In this document: piece by piece, positions 33,252 to 44,712 of the stretch
How the letters are laid out: each line of letters begins with the position of its first letter
Numbering within the stretch: the first letter of the stretch is position 1
Assembly: GCA_022701365.1 (NCBI GenBank)
Contig: JAKUHH010000389.1
Coordinates: 186,001-250,000, forward strand
DNA length: 64,000 bases
Direction: 5' to 3'
Source: Mycocentrospora acerina
Taxonomy: Eukaryota; Ascomycota; Dothideomycetes; Pleosporales
Notes under the pieces: generated by a model
Databases searched by the model: none
Told to the model about the DNA's origin: nothing
The model's input: the letters and a program-made list of their open reading frames with translations, nothing else
Made by a program: the position numbers and the translations under genes

Positions 33252-35009
33252 TTACGCCTTTTTGAAAAAACTTGCAATACTGCCTTGACCCTTCTTGCCG
33301 ACAGGCTTTCCCTTCGCTGCAGGCGCTGGCTTAGCGGGTGCAGGCTTGAGTTTCTTAGATTCTGGTTCTTCTTCTGAGAATGACTCCCATACGGCCTCTT
33401 CTTTGGTGACTGTCTAAAATTAGCTGGAAGATTTAGTTGCAGGCGAACTTGACTCACCAAGATAGCCGTCCTCGTCCTTGACCTTTTTCTTCTTCGTCAC
33501 GCGTCTGCGGCCCCGTCTTCGGCCGCCTTCAACTGTGACTGTAGGCTCACTCTCCACATGGCTAGGAGTTTCCGCTTTGTCTGTTGTCGTTGTCTGCGAA
33601 TCTTTCTCTTCTTCGACAGGTGCATCCAGCATCTCCTCATCTGCAGCATGTCAGTGAACAACCCTGGAAACGAGTAGGACAGGCCTTACCATCGTCCTCC
33701 ATCATTTTCCGCAATTTCTCCGCCCGCTCTTCACGGGCCTGACGAGCTGCCTCAATCTTCTCTCCGTCGATTTTGACCTCCGGCTCATCATCGCCTGCTT
33801 CGTCTTCAGACATGCCTTGCATTGGTTCTGTCGATATTAGATTCGCAAAAACACGTGAGACGAAGAGCACGTACCATCTTCAACAGGAGCAGGCGTCGAC
33901 TCCTTTGATTTTTGTGCCTCCTTTGGCTTAGCCTTTGCCTTTGCGAAGGACTTGAATATATCTCCAGCAGTCTTGTCCTTTTTGGCACCTGGTTTCGAGT
34001 CTGATCGTTTGAGAGTGCTGGGACCGGGTCCTGGTTGCGGAGCTGATCGCCCTGAGGTGTTCTCTCCGGATGCGCTCTCTTTGCGTGCAGATGTAGACGA
34101 CTCCTTCTCTTTTGTCTGCCCGATTGCAAGAGTCTTTGTCAGAGGGTTGGCGGCAGGCTTGGGTACAGCTTTAGAAGTAGAGGCAGCGACAGGAGGAGCG
34201 TATTTGGCGGTTCGTCGCTGGAAATGGTGTTAGGTTAGAGTTGGCATATATAGGGTTGTGGGAATGCAATGTACCTTAACGTGGGGATTATGTATCGATC
34301 CGTAGGTTTTCCAACGCAGAAGTGGGTCTTCGTCCGCATGCTTCGTCAATATCTCGTGATTGCATGTTGACAACACGTTCAGGTTCTGTCATCATCAGCC
34401 TTCCTCCTCGGGTATGTTATGTCATCCTCGTCATGTACCTCAATGGGTCCTGGCTCGAGACTGTAGATATGAATCGATGATTCGACCTCGAACTCGGCAC
34501 GAGTTTCTGGAAGACGGCATTAGTCGTTGCAGCCCTCGGTAATCCAAGATATGCGTACTCTCGAGTTCCTCCTCACGAACTAAAAGAATCGTAGTTTTCT
34601 TAACGGGTTCTCCTTCAGCTTCTTCTGGGTCTGGCATCGAGCTCATGAATGAGGAGCCCTGCATGGCCATGTCGCCGCCAATTTGGCCATTGGTGCCACT
34701 CCCATGCTCAGCTTCACGCTTTGTGCCGGTAATGAGGTAGGTTGCGTGAACAGACTTTGACTTTTTCGCGTTTTGCTTCTGGTGGAAATCGAAGAGCATC
34801 CTGTACCAGATTAGCTGATGCCAGGCCGCGTAGGGGGGCAAACTAACAACTTGGCGACGTTCACATTCACTTGGAGTGCGCGTGAGAGCAGCCTGTAGGT
34901 GACCTAGAGCTGTCAATGGCTGACTTCTGAGAACCCGCGTGAGAGTGCTAACCGGTTTACTCTCTGAAAGCACCCTGGCCGCGAGATAGTCCTTGTACTC
35001 CTCCGACAT
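33252..35009 (-). CDS. POL32: DNA polymerase delta subunit 3 (Pol32/Cdc27/POLD3)
   Basis: Nine exons from 35009 down to 33252 encode 450 residues (exon ends 34953, 34851, 34559, 34439, 34275, 33875, 33690, 33458, 33252; exon starts 35009, 34903, 34800, 34506, 34385, 34217, 33827, 33640, 33409). The N-terminal winged-helix region that binds the small subunit contains VTYRLLSRALQVNVNVAK and SVHATYLITGTK. After a long disordered, charged middle (KK/EE-rich, with RRRGRRRVTKKKK) the protein ends in a perfect PCNA-interacting peptide, QGSIASFF, at residues 440-447, followed by KKA. Pol32 supports processive lagging-strand synthesis, break-induced replication and translesion synthesis. The gene is head-to-head with TBCD (221 bp between ATGs). 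An ACGCGT box lies in that interval. Confidence 0.93.
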
Positions 35010-35230
35010 CTTCGAACTTGCAGTACAAGTGGTGCGTTGGGTATTGTAATCAGGAAATGCGAGGGCTGCAGTCTTGAGGTGTCCTGAGCGCGACACGGTT
35101 GTCGCGAACCTGTGCACGACAGCGCGACGCGGGGTCACGCGTCAAAACGGTCTCGACTGACTCGTGTGGCCAGAGCATTCCGACTCAGCACACGTCGTCG
35201 CCAACAGCTGACTTTGTACAGTGCTACAGG
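35010..35230. promoter_or_regulatory. divergent promoter of POL32 and TBCD with MCB box
   Basis: This is a 221-bp shared interval between start codons. ACGCGT, the MluI cell-cycle box bound by MBF in yeasts, is at 35137-35142, 128 bp upstream of the POL32 ATG. The region also contains GCGACGCGG just 5' of it. Confidence 0.5.
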
Positions 35231-38200
35231 ATGAGTACCGCAGAGGATGACGACCTTAAACTCCAGCGGGCGTCTGCGTCACTGCTTTCCGACTTTGAGA
35301 AGCTCCTCCCACGACTACTGCGTAAACGCAGAGATGAATCGATTTCTAGCCAGGTCCGCCAGCAGGTGCGAGAGGTTGACTTGAATAAAGCTTTCGTTTT
35401 GGTACGTTGTTCATGTCTCGCGGCAATACAGAAATTGAAGATGCTAGATTCAACCTTTCCAAGAAGACCCTCAGCTGCTCGACTCTCATCTCAAGTCTTT
35501 TATCCCACCTTTGGTTTCTGCCTATCTCGTTTCACTGTCGGCGACGTCACGAGAAAAGCCAAAGAAGGGCTTCGTACCTCTCTCTCATGCGATCTGTCAA
35601 ATTTTGAATCTTCTCTGTAAAGTTAGAGGCGAGAAGGTCATCAAAGGCTTTCTGAATAATGAGCCACGCTACCTCGAACCAATTCTCCAGGAATTTGAGA
35701 TGGGAAGAAACTTCCCAGACAAGGATGACGGAGTCGCCTCGCAATCAATCGTGCCCTGGGTAGAGCGCTACATCTTACTACTGTGGCTCTCTCATCTTAT
35801 GCTGGCGCCTTTCCCTCTTTCGTCAATATCTAGCTCTCAGTCGTCTGAGCATGTGTCGACTGCGCTCGACATTACACTTCCGTCCGAGGCCCCTGGCATC
35901 ACCCTCCGCGTCCTTAGCATATGCTTCGAGTGCCTTCGGTCTGCATCCAAGGAACGAAGCGCCGCAGCAAATCTGTTGGTTACGTTGTGCATTCGTCCCG
36001 ACATGCAGAAGCTTGGCCTGCTGGACACACTTGTCAAATGGTCGATTTCGTTTTTTTCAAGAGTTTCAGAAGAACAGGCAGACATACACCAATGTCTAGG
36101 TGTTTTGTCGTTCTTGTCACGGCTGGTAGCATCTGCCACCAATGAGGAAATCGGTCCCTTTCTGGGTGGGATCTACCAGTCTTGTCGAAGTATTCTCGAC
36201 CAAGATAACCTTGAGTTTGTTAGATCTTCGGCGGTGGCACGGAAGTTGATTGTCAAAACTCTACGCAACATTGTCCTTCATTGCCTTCAAGCCGCTTCCA
36301 TCCCCGCCGGGCTTGACTCAACGTCAATACTTGAAGAAGTCATCGAGTATCTACTCGAGGCACTAGCTGACGGCGATACCCCAGTGAGATACGGTGCCAG
36401 TAAGGCGCTCAGCATCGTCACCTTGAAATTGGATTCTGAGCTAGCTGGGGAAGTAGTCGAAGCAATTCTTGCTTCTCTGAACGAGAACGTCTACTGGCAA
36501 GGCTCGAAACGCAATCTCAGCGGTGTAAATCCGCTCCGATGGCATGGGTTGACTCTGACCCTATCTCACTTACTGTACCGTAGGGCAATACCGACTGATC
36601 AGCTACCTGATGCTTTGAATGCACTACTGCTCTCCTTAGGTTTTGAGCAGCGATCACCGACCGGTGGATCTGTAGGGACAAACGTTCGGGATGCAGCTTG
36701 CTTTGGCATATGGGCGTTGTCTCGACGCTATGCTACGAGTGATCTTCTTTCCGTCGAGACGTCATCTATCCGAGCTTCAGAGCATCGGAAGAATTTGTCT
36801 GTACCACAGGTACTGGCAATAGAATTGGTCATTGTCGCCTGTCTTGATCCAGCTGGCAATATAAGGAGAGGTTCTTCCGCTGCCCTGCAGGAATTGATCG
36901 GTCGCAACCCGAATACTGTTGAAGAGGGTATTCCACTTGTTCAGATTGTCGATTTCCATGCTGTGGGACTTCGTCAACGAGCCATGTGTGAAGTCGCAAT
37001 AAAGGCAGGTGAACTACACCAGATGTACTGGGAGGCTCTGTTTGAGTCTTTGCTGGGATGGAGAGGGACCGGGTCTTTGGACTCGGATTCACGTCTCTCT
37101 GCAGCACGAGCAGTCGGCTTGCTATCAAAAGATCAATCTTCTAACACGGTGCAACGAATGTCATATCAAGTCTGTGATTTGCTCAAGGTTCTACGACCCC
37201 GAGAGGTTGAGGAACGCCAAGGTCTGGTCTCAGCCCTTTCGGCTCTCATAAACACATCGAACGCCTCGATTGATTCTGGCGACCAGACGGCTTTGAAAGA
37301 AACGACAGCATCCAAGCTGGTAGCTCTTTGTGATCTCTGGAAGCTCTTAAAAGATGAGCTGAGTCTTGAAGATAAAGCTTTCACATCACCAGCCTTGCGA
37401 CCCGAGTTGACTGCATCCTCAATCTGTAACTTCATCGCAGCTATGGCCGCTCTGACCAGTAATCTATCGGAAGAATCACAACCATTGGAAATTCCAATAG
37501 ACGAAATCACGCGTCTACTTAATCTATGTCTCGCACGTCATGAAGAGTCTGTTTTGGAGGCTATCATCCCTGCGGCTACAGCCGCGCTCCCACTACTTGC
37601 TAAGACTTCTGGAGGTGACAGGGACGGATTGGTGTCTACGTGGCTGACCAAATTAGAGAACGAAGCCTCCTACAGCGGGCTTCGATGCTCTGGTCATGCT
37701 GTTGCTTTAGGAGCAGCATATGGAAGTCTAAACTACTCGAAGGCGCCAGATGCTCGCAATGGTGATGGACCTGCAAAAGACCTAGGAACACGCATTGTCA
37801 AGGTGCTTACTTTTAGATGTACCCCGGCGGTTGCTATTGAGGCACGGACAGTCGCATTACGAGCATTGGGTATTCTGCTTCGAAGCTGCCATAACATCAC
37901 AAAGGGCACCTCGTTCCTGTTATCATCAAATGTAAAAGAACAGGTCGCCATTGCGCTACATATTGCTCTCAATGATTACACCGTAACAGAGCGGGGTGAT
38001 GTTGGATCGCTTGTACGTCTGGAAGCCCTCAACACTGTCTCTTCAGCTTGGGCGTCCGGCATTTTTCAGGATGAGAACGTCGAATCCGACAAGCGGATAT
38101 ATACCGATGTTCTCAGGCTATCTTTGGAAAAACTCGACAAGGTTCGTGCAAGAGCGGCGCAGATCATGGGAAAAGGCACTCCCAAGGATTCTGCAAATGC

Positions 38201-39005
38201 AGGGAACACAGGAACGGACGGTGTATCTTCGCGTGCTTACTTCACTGCTGCTCTTTTAACACTACAATCAAGTCCCTCCCCTGCCATCAGGCAAGCCATT
38301 TGCATAGGTTTCGCAAGTTCTGCCGGCATGGGCTCAGAATCCGTCGTCCAAAACTCTAGGGCTGCCCTTCTTGACTTCGTCGACGCACTACCAGATACCG
38401 CTACTCCGGATGCTCAACAACTCTCATTGCTAGACCTAGCGACCTGTTTGACTGCCCTATTGAAAGCGAATCTCGACAACGATAGGACCGTGATACCCCT
38501 GTTGGAAGTCATAGCCTTCCTCTTTGATATGCAAATCATGCAGCGACTCACGACAACTTCTTCCTTTAAGTGTGTATTTCAATTCCAAACGAGCTCACTT
38601 CTATAAAAAAAGAATGTACAGTCACTAACAAAGCCCAGTTTCCGCACCCTCCTCTCCCTCACGCAAAAAGCACACTTCAAGTCCTCGCACATCCAGAAAC
38701 TCCATCTCGCCCTCGACGTCTACCGCAGCTTAGGAAGTATTCCAACGACCCGTGCCGACACGCTGACGAAAGTCACGAGCATGCTTCTACATCCTTTTCC
38801 CAAGGTACGCCTGCCACTTCATCGCACACTGGGCAAATCATACTGATACTGATGATACCAGATCCGCATAACAGCCGCCGAGACGCTCTGGCTTCTAACC
38901 CACGAAGACGGCCTCAGGAGACAAGATTGGAGCCTACCGAGCAAAAGTCTAAAGAGCATCGTTGACGGTATCAAAAAGAACGTAATGGCGCCGTCAGAAG
39001 CATAA
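35231..39005 (+). CDS. TBCD: tubulin-specific chaperone D (cofactor D)
   Basis: Four exons (35231-35401, 35448-38569, 38639-38804, 38862-39005) encode 1200 residues. The protein is built of ARM/HEAT-like helical repeats throughout. Family landmarks are PFQEDPQLLDSHLKSFIPPL near residue 60, VPWVERYILLLWLSHLMLAPF, the central DAACFGIWALSRRY, and the C-terminal LLSLTQKAHFKSSHIQKL and VTSMLLHPFPKIRITAAETLW. Cofactor D (yeast Cin1, fission yeast Alp1) captures folded beta-tubulin and forms the supercomplex with cofactors C and E that releases assembly-competent tubulin dimers. The first intron uses gtacgt and a distal tag acceptor at 35446; a nearer AG at 35431 would shift the frame, so the distal one is correct. 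Confidence 0.94.
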
Positions 39006-39556
39006 CAAGCAGACCTTGTACAAAAATCCATGTAGTACAACGTAGAATAGTCTAGCCTAGCCACGGAGTACTGAATCTGCCGAAACACATTACCATGGAC
39101 GCGAATCATGAATGTGGATTTTCCACACAATGTTTGAAACACAAACTCCCATCCTGAGGCACGTACGGCTCAATCCGGTAGTACATTTCACGTCAATCAC
39201 GTTTAGGCTATCTATAGATCCCGACGCACTAAGCGGGGAGCCGAAAAAGCAGACATGAAACAAAAAAAGGGAAAGCGTGCGAATATCTACTACCAGTCCA
39301 GTTGGATAGATTAGTAAAAAGCCTACCTGGTGAAATAAATCGCCACTACATGTGCCACACCTATGATCTTACACTACACCAACGAAACAAGACAAAAAAA
39401 ATGATTCCTCTCTGCCGGAAGGACTAGGATATTAATTAAAAAACAAAAAGGAAATCGTGTTGTCGTGCGTGGTATTATCTGCTCCGTCCATGTCCTTTCC
39501 CCTCCCCAAACGTGACCGTAACGCCCATCGCTTCGTGTAACAAGCCTCCATCTAGT
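39006..39556. other. intergenic between convergent genes
   Basis: This 550-bp AT-rich stretch holds the 3' flanks of TBCD and the DUF3112 gene, and nothing else is seen. Confidence 0.5.
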
Positions 39557-41155
39557 CTATGACCCGCTCTCCTCCCGCAATGTAGATTTCCGCCTAAGAG
39601 TCTCCTTGCGTCTCATGGACGCGAAGCGCTTCACAGACGGGAATCTCGCCAGGGGACTCCTCATGTCCCACGTGATACTTGGAGTCCAGTCGCCCTCGTT
39701 GTTGATTGTATCTGGGATGCTGGGCGCGCCTGTTCTACCGCTGAAGGTGGAATCTGTCGGGCTGGGGAGTTTTTCCCACGGCCCGCCGAGGCGCTTGATG
39801 ACGCGTAGTTGCTCGCTGTCGCGCCAGGAGTGGTGCCGTTGAGATATGGGTCGGGATTGTATAGACGGGGCTTTGCTGAAGAGCTGAGTGAGGCGGTTTG
39901 CTCCTTGGGATGCGGTTGATTGGCGGTTGGAGCGCGATGTTGGTTCGGGTGTATGGTAGACGGAGTCTGCTTTTTCAATGTCGAGGATGGATTCTGTGGC
40001 GGAATCGGTAATGGAAAGTGTTTCCGGTTCGTTGTTAGGTTTGGAAGCTGAGTTGGGTCTTGAGTCGGTTAGTTCGACTTGGTCGTCTCGTTGGGGTGCA
40101 GAGTAGGAGCCGGGGCCTCTGGCGCCATTGGGGATGTGGAAGCGGAGGTCGACGCGGAGGATGGCGTAGGAGAGGACGGTCTGAATTTCGACGACGAAGT
40201 TGAAGATGTAGAAGGGTGCTTTGCCGAGATAGCCAGGTAGAGGTTGAGACCGTGGGACGAGCGGTTGGAATATGCTGCCGCACCGGTACCAGGCGCCAAG
40301 AGAGAGTAAGGTGGCACTGAGAAGTAGGACGATGGATTTGGTACGTAGACGGCCGACACCGAACTGGTCAGGTGGCGAGTAGGGGATAAACAAAGAACTG
40401 AGGACTATCGGAATAGGTAGCGTGGCGATTATGGCGAGGAATGTTGCGCCGTAGAGTTGAAGCGACCTGTCGGTAGCCTTGACAACCAGGTCGAGGGTAT
40501 AGAAGCTTTGTATGGTAGCCGATATGGAAATGACCATTGTGACACCAATGAAGAGATATATGATCTTAAAGGTGATGGAGAAGGCAGGATGCCATCCAAC
40601 TGATGGATGCAGAGACCTGACGAGCCGGATTGTGAAGATGAGGTTAATTATGAACAAAATTAACACACCCGCCGCAACAAAAACCTGAGCCGCCATAGCA
40701 AGTCGAACATTCCGAGGGGTCGATACAGACGCAATGCGGAGAATAGAAGTTAAGATGCGCGATGTGCAGAAAGCTGGAGATGCTGTCAACTCATCGTTCG
40801 TATTCTCATGAAACACCAACATACCGAATATGAATAAGCTGGGTAGAAATTTGTGCCCTCTCGCCTGGTTCTTCCGGAAGATCTTCATATGAACCGCTGA
40901 TCCAATCATGAAGAAAACCATCAAGACTACATGGGCTGGGATATCAACCCTCTTTCTTGGAGCGCCACCCAGTGCCCATGTTGTAGGTGGGTATGGGGCT
41001 TTCATGTTTGCCTGCACATCATTAGCTGACTGCACGTACAAGCAAATCCGTCCGGTAGAAATTCTCAAATTCTCTCTGAGAAGCACCAATATGCCACAAG
41101 ACGGAGCATAGAATGTAAGTCTTACCATAGGAGGCATGCCACCTTGCGACGCCAT
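39557..41155 (-). CDS. fungal multi-pass membrane protein, DUF3112 family
   Basis: Three exons (41155-41126, 41011-40825, 40773-39557) encode 477 residues. The start MASQGGMPPM is followed by ANMKAPYPPTTWALGGAPRKRVDIPAHVV, written here in two parts: PYPPTTWALGG and RVDIPAHVVLMVFFMIGSA. About seven hydrophobic helices follow (for example VFVAAGVLILFIINLIFTIR and QSFYTLDLVVKATDRSLQLY-GATF). This pattern is the DUF3112 family of filamentous fungi, whose function is unknown. The cytoplasmic tail (from about residue 310) is long, Ser/Pro/Arg-rich and low in hydrophobics, with many potential phosphorylation sites, ending in repeated RRK motifs. Confidence 0.85.
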   Translation of the reverse strand: MASQGGMPPMVRLTFYAPSCGILVLLRENLRISTGRICLYVQSANDVQANMKAPYPPTTWALGGAPRKRVDIPAHVVLMVFFMIGSAVHMKIFRKNQARGHKFLPSLFIFGMLVFHENTNDELTASPAFCTSRILTSILRIASVSTPRNVRLAMAAQVFVAAGVLILFIINLIFTIRLVRSLHPSVGWHPAFSITFKIIYLFIGVTMVISISATIQSFYTLDLVVKATDRSLQLYGATFLAIIATLPIPIVLSSLFIPYSPPDQFGVGRLRTKSIVLLLSATLLSLGAWYRCGSIFQPLVPRSQPLPGYLGKAPFYIFNFVVEIQTVLSYAILRVDLRFHIPNGARGPGSYSAPQRDDQVELTDSRPNSASKPNNEPETLSITDSATESILDIEKADSVYHTPEPTSRSNRQSTASQGANRLTQLFSKAPSIQSRPISQRHHSWRDSEQLRVIKRLGGPWEKLPSPTDSTFSGRTGAPSIPDTINNEGDWTPSITWDMRSPLARFPSVKRFASMRRKETLRRKSTLREESGS

Positions 41156-42255
41156 ACTTCCAATCGTTCACTACTTCTTCAATCCCCAAATTCCTTCCCC
41201 CAAACCCCGTTCACTAACTCAACAACAAAAAAAGGCTTTAAAGCAGAGAAAAGAAAAGAAAAGAAGAAGAAGAAGAATATCCCAAGTCAACAACCCCCAA
41301 AAAAAATCCTTAAGCACAGCTCAAACGAATTCCAAGGAAACAGGAAGAACGCAACGCGACGAAATCCCCAAAGTCCCTCCCTCCATATATACCTACGCTA
41401 CCGCCCGATAGCTCAGGATAATATAGCGCCAGTATGACCATAGCGAATGTCAATGTTTCTAAACTTACACGTATGACGAATAGTGTTTGACGTTTAGCGG
41501 GATGCCGTGGACGGACCCAGTGCACTTGAGACACCGAGTGCACGTGTCAGGACAGGAAAAGAAACATCAATCTTGTTTTTTTCCTTTTCCTTTGCGTGTA
41601 AGCGGCGCGACGCGACGTGAGGTTGTGGAATTTGTGGCGCGTAAATAGCCCGCTGTTTGTGGTGGAATGGCCGCGCACTGGGTGTGGTGGTGGTGGTGGT
41701 GGTGGTGGTGGTGGTTGAAGTCGTAGGGGATGGAGGTGATGGGAGGTGAGGAGCATGTGCGTCATTGTGTAGGTCACTGGGAGATTGTGTACTCTCTCAT
41801 CACTTAGAGTCTGGATTTTGGAATGGGGAACCTGCGCTTGATTTAGCAGGCGGTGCCTTGTTGCGCGTAGTCCAGTGTGCGGAGTATAAGATAGAAGACA
41901 AAGTCCATTGTTTCAAGTCATGATGATCTTTACTGTATGTCGGTACAGAGCATCTAAAGTTCGTCGGCGCGTTATGGTAAGTCAAATGCAATGATAAATC
42001 CCAAAGGCAAGAAATGATTTAATCTGTGTCATTGATATGATGAGGCTATATAGGCTAATAAGTTTGGCTACACAGCCATGCGCAAGGGGTATACTGGAAA
42101 TGGGTATACAACTCGACGACGAAGAGATGCAAACCAAGGATAAGTCTCCGAAGAGTAAAAATAACACACAAACAACACCAAACGCCTTGTGTACGCCTCT
42201 TGCCCGAAAATACGCCCCATGAAATGCTAACCGTTTAACTACCCTTCCGAACCTC
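41156..42255. other. intergenic with (GGT)n repeat
   Basis: This 1.1-kb region is the promoter of the DUF3112 gene and the 3' flank of the SUN gene. It contains a (GGT)n run at about 41683-41716 and an A-rich patch at 41225-41310. The open frames on the minus strand reflect the repeat. Confidence 0.5.
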
Positions 42256-44712
42256 CTAATCGTTGAGGTTAACCTCATATGCATGACGCTCAACAGCATC
42301 ATCGCCGTGAAGACGCACGCGGTACAAACATGTGTGATCAGCGCCCCAGTTTGTCGTGACGCGTACCATGGCCTTGGTGACTGATACAGAGCTCTCTGCG
42401 TCAAGGTCAAATGTCTGTACGTGGTTGGAAGCATGTATGTTGTACTTGAATGTACCAAGACATGTCCAGCCCGGCGGGCCGTTTTGGCAAGTATCCTTGC
42501 GATGATTGTACTGGTATCTGATCGGTTGGTCGGACTGAATCCAGAGTTCGACATCACGAGGTGCGTTGCTGATGTTCCATGCGGGAACCATGCTCATGGG
42601 TAAATGCTCGATGGTGACTTGCTTGGGAAATACAGGGCGGCCAAGGGCGACGGTGAGTTGAGCCTGGGATTTTTCCAAAGGATTAGGAGCAGAGCACCAG
42701 CAGTCACCAGGCTCTTCCCATCTCGTCAGGGCAGCTTTTGGTGGATTTCGTGGTGGAGTGAGGGCTAGCCTTCGAGTCAACCTGGACATAAAGCTAGGCT
42801 TGTCTTGCAAGGTAGCGGATGAGAGGGTTGGTTCGACGTGTGCACCGAGGCCAACCGAAAAGTAATTGGGACTCTTGAGGTGCAGCTCGTAGTTGGCAAT
42901 GATATTGCTGAGAGCGAGAGATTCGAGACGTATCGAGTCCATCTTAGCCTTCTTCACCTCAGTTTGGACTAGCGCCTTCACTTGATTTTGGATGGCATCT
43001 GAGATTCTTGTATCTACGCGAGCAGATAGGTCCTTGTAGCCTTGTGCTATTGCCGTCGCAAACTCTTCACGAGAAATCATCTCTGGTCTGCTTTCCGTCT
43101 TGGAGGTATCGGAAGGAACGCCGTTAACGTCCTTGATCCTCTCTTGGTTCTGCTTAAGGAAGTCATCCCAGTCAGAACTGTGAGATCGCGCTTTACTGAC
43201 GAGTGCATTCCAAAACTCGTCTGAGATCTCGCGTCGACCATCACGGTGGCGGCGAACTATAATGTATGGAGGCAAATCATCTTTCAGCTGTTGGATAGTC
43301 TTGTGCATGTCGTCGAATCGGCTGTCGAGATCGTTGTTCAGTTTTCCAAATCGCCCGTCAAATTCTCCATAGATCTTTTGCATCCGAGCCCAAAGAAGGT
43401 TGTCATCGTTTGTGCCGTCACCGTGGATAAATTCGCGAAGATCCTTTTTCTCAGACTGAACAAGCTTGTAGAATTGCTCCAGCAGCTCATCTCCCTTGGT
43501 TCGTCCGTGAGGCATGATAGAGTCAGCTATGCCGTGCCATGCGTACGAGAAGCGAGCGAGAACTGCCTGACCCATGCCAGCCTTAGAAGCAGATTCGGGA
43601 AATTTGGACGAAGATATGCTGGATAGCACTATCGAAAAGAAAAATAGCCCCATGATTGCCCAAAATGCCCGTTTGAGCCATTGTGTCCATGGCAACTCCG
43701 ACATCCACGACAAATCCCATCTGTCTCGCCAAGCCTTTACATGGTCTCGAGGAGTCTGTACGTGATCGCGCGGGGCAGGTTGGACTCGGTGAATTCCTCC
43801 TAGCCAATCTTTTACAGCTTGTGGACGACTGAGTTGCGGTGATGATAACGGCTGTCGTTCCTGTGGCCGCGGATGTGCTGGCAATTTCGTTCGCTGCATT
43901 CGCGCGCGCTCTTCTGCGCGTACACGCTCTTCAGCAAGCATCTCATCGACCGATTTGTTGATAATGTTCCTCTGTGTTGGAGTGATTCGGGTAGGAGGAA
44001 CACGAGTGGAGCTAATTCGAGAAGGGGAGCTGCGAATGGCAGGTTGCTCGTGAGTTGTCGTCATAGTAATTGTACGGCGTGCTGTGCTCTGTCGCCATGC
44101 CGCTGATCGGTTTTCGGATGTGAGTTGGGAGTTGACGCGCCGGTCGACGATTATGTTGTGACTACTCAGCATGCCAGCCTCATGATCTGGACCAAAGGAC
44201 TTTGAAGTATTGCCGACAGAAGGAGCAAGGTCGTCATCACTAGAAGGAATACCGTCGCTGTCTAGAGCAGACATGCCTGATTCTGCTCCTCGGGAGTTAC
44301 CTGGAGCTGGCGATGGTGAAGGTTGAGCACGGTTGCCGTTAAGAGCGCCACTTATGTATGGCCCGCTGGGAAGTTCATCTGTGTCATCCTCCTCTTCCTC
44401 CTCTTCTTCTTCTTCATCGTCGTCTTCTTCATCATCGTCGCGACGGACAGCATCACCTCGCTGACTTTGGAAAGCTTGTGCGAAACCAGTCGCGGTGACT
44501 GTCAGCTCTTCAGCAACACCAACGCGACCACTGGCTCCATAAGCGTTAGATACACGGGCATTGACTTTAGTAAGAGGACCTTTCTGACGTTGACGGGTGC
44601 CTCCAGATGTCACGTTGGTAATGGCGGATTGCGAGGCGACAGATCCTGCTCTCGATCCGATACGAGTCGAGCGGCGGGGTGTCGGCGCGCCCGTTCCAGC
44701 GAGTTGCGACAT
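42256..44712 (-). CDS. SUN-domain nuclear envelope protein (Sad1/UNC-84-like)
   Basis: This intronless gene encodes 818 residues from MSQLAGTGAPTPRRSTRIGS. The nucleoplasmic N-terminus is Arg/Ser-rich with an acidic run (about residues 95-115). One transmembrane helix (FWAIMGLFFFSIVLSSIS) sits near residue 350. The lumenal region has coiled-coil character (residues about 390-600). The C-terminal SUN domain (about 605-815) includes LKSPNYFSVGLGAHVEPTLS, RWEEPGDCWCSAPNP, the VTIEHLPMSM strand, SNAPRDVELWI and the end CLYRVRVHG-like CLYRVRLHGDDAVERHAYEV. SUN proteins of the inner nuclear membrane pair with KASH proteins to form the LINC complex, anchoring the spindle pole body and telomeres. The ORF is open upstream of 44712, but that segment is hydrophobic and unlike the family. 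Confidence 0.9.
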   Translation of the reverse strand: MSQLAGTGAPTPRRSTRIGSRAGSVASQSAITNVTSGGTRQRQKGPLTKVNARVSNAYGASGRVGVAEELTVTATGFAQAFQSQRGDAVRRDDDEEDDDEEEEEEEEEDDTDELPSGPYISGALNGNRAQPSPSPAPGNSRGAESGMSALDSDGIPSSDDDLAPSVGNTSKSFGPDHEAGMLSSHNIIVDRRVNSQLTSENRSAAWRQSTARRTITMTTTHEQPAIRSSPSRISSTRVPPTRITPTQRNIINKSVDEMLAEERVRAEERARMQRTKLPAHPRPQERQPLSSPQLSRPQAVKDWLGGIHRVQPAPRDHVQTPRDHVKAWRDRWDLSWMSELPWTQWLKRAFWAIMGLFFFSIVLSSISSSKFPESASKAGMGQAVLARFSYAWHGIADSIMPHGRTKGDELLEQFYKLVQSEKKDLREFIHGDGTNDDNLLWARMQKIYGEFDGRFGKLNNDLDSRFDDMHKTIQQLKDDLPPYIIVRRHRDGRREISDEFWNALVSKARSHSSDWDDFLKQNQERIKDVNGVPSDTSKTESRPEMISREEFATAIAQGYKDLSARVDTRISDAIQNQVKALVQTEVKKAKMDSIRLESLALSNIIANYELHLKSPNYFSVGLGAHVEPTLSSATLQDKPSFMSRLTRRLALTPPRNPPKAALTRWEEPGDCWCSAPNPLEKSQAQLTVALGRPVFPKQVTIEHLPMSMVPAWNISNAPRDVELWIQSDQPIRYQYNHRKDTCQNGPPGWTCLGTFKYNIHASNHVQTFDLDAESSVSVTKAMVRVTTNWGADHTCLYRVRLHGDDAVERHAYEVNLND

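Noticed and set aside
41982..42557. 191-codon minus-strand ORF
   Set aside because: It overlaps the SUN domain coding region in another frame. The SUN frame is clearly the real one.
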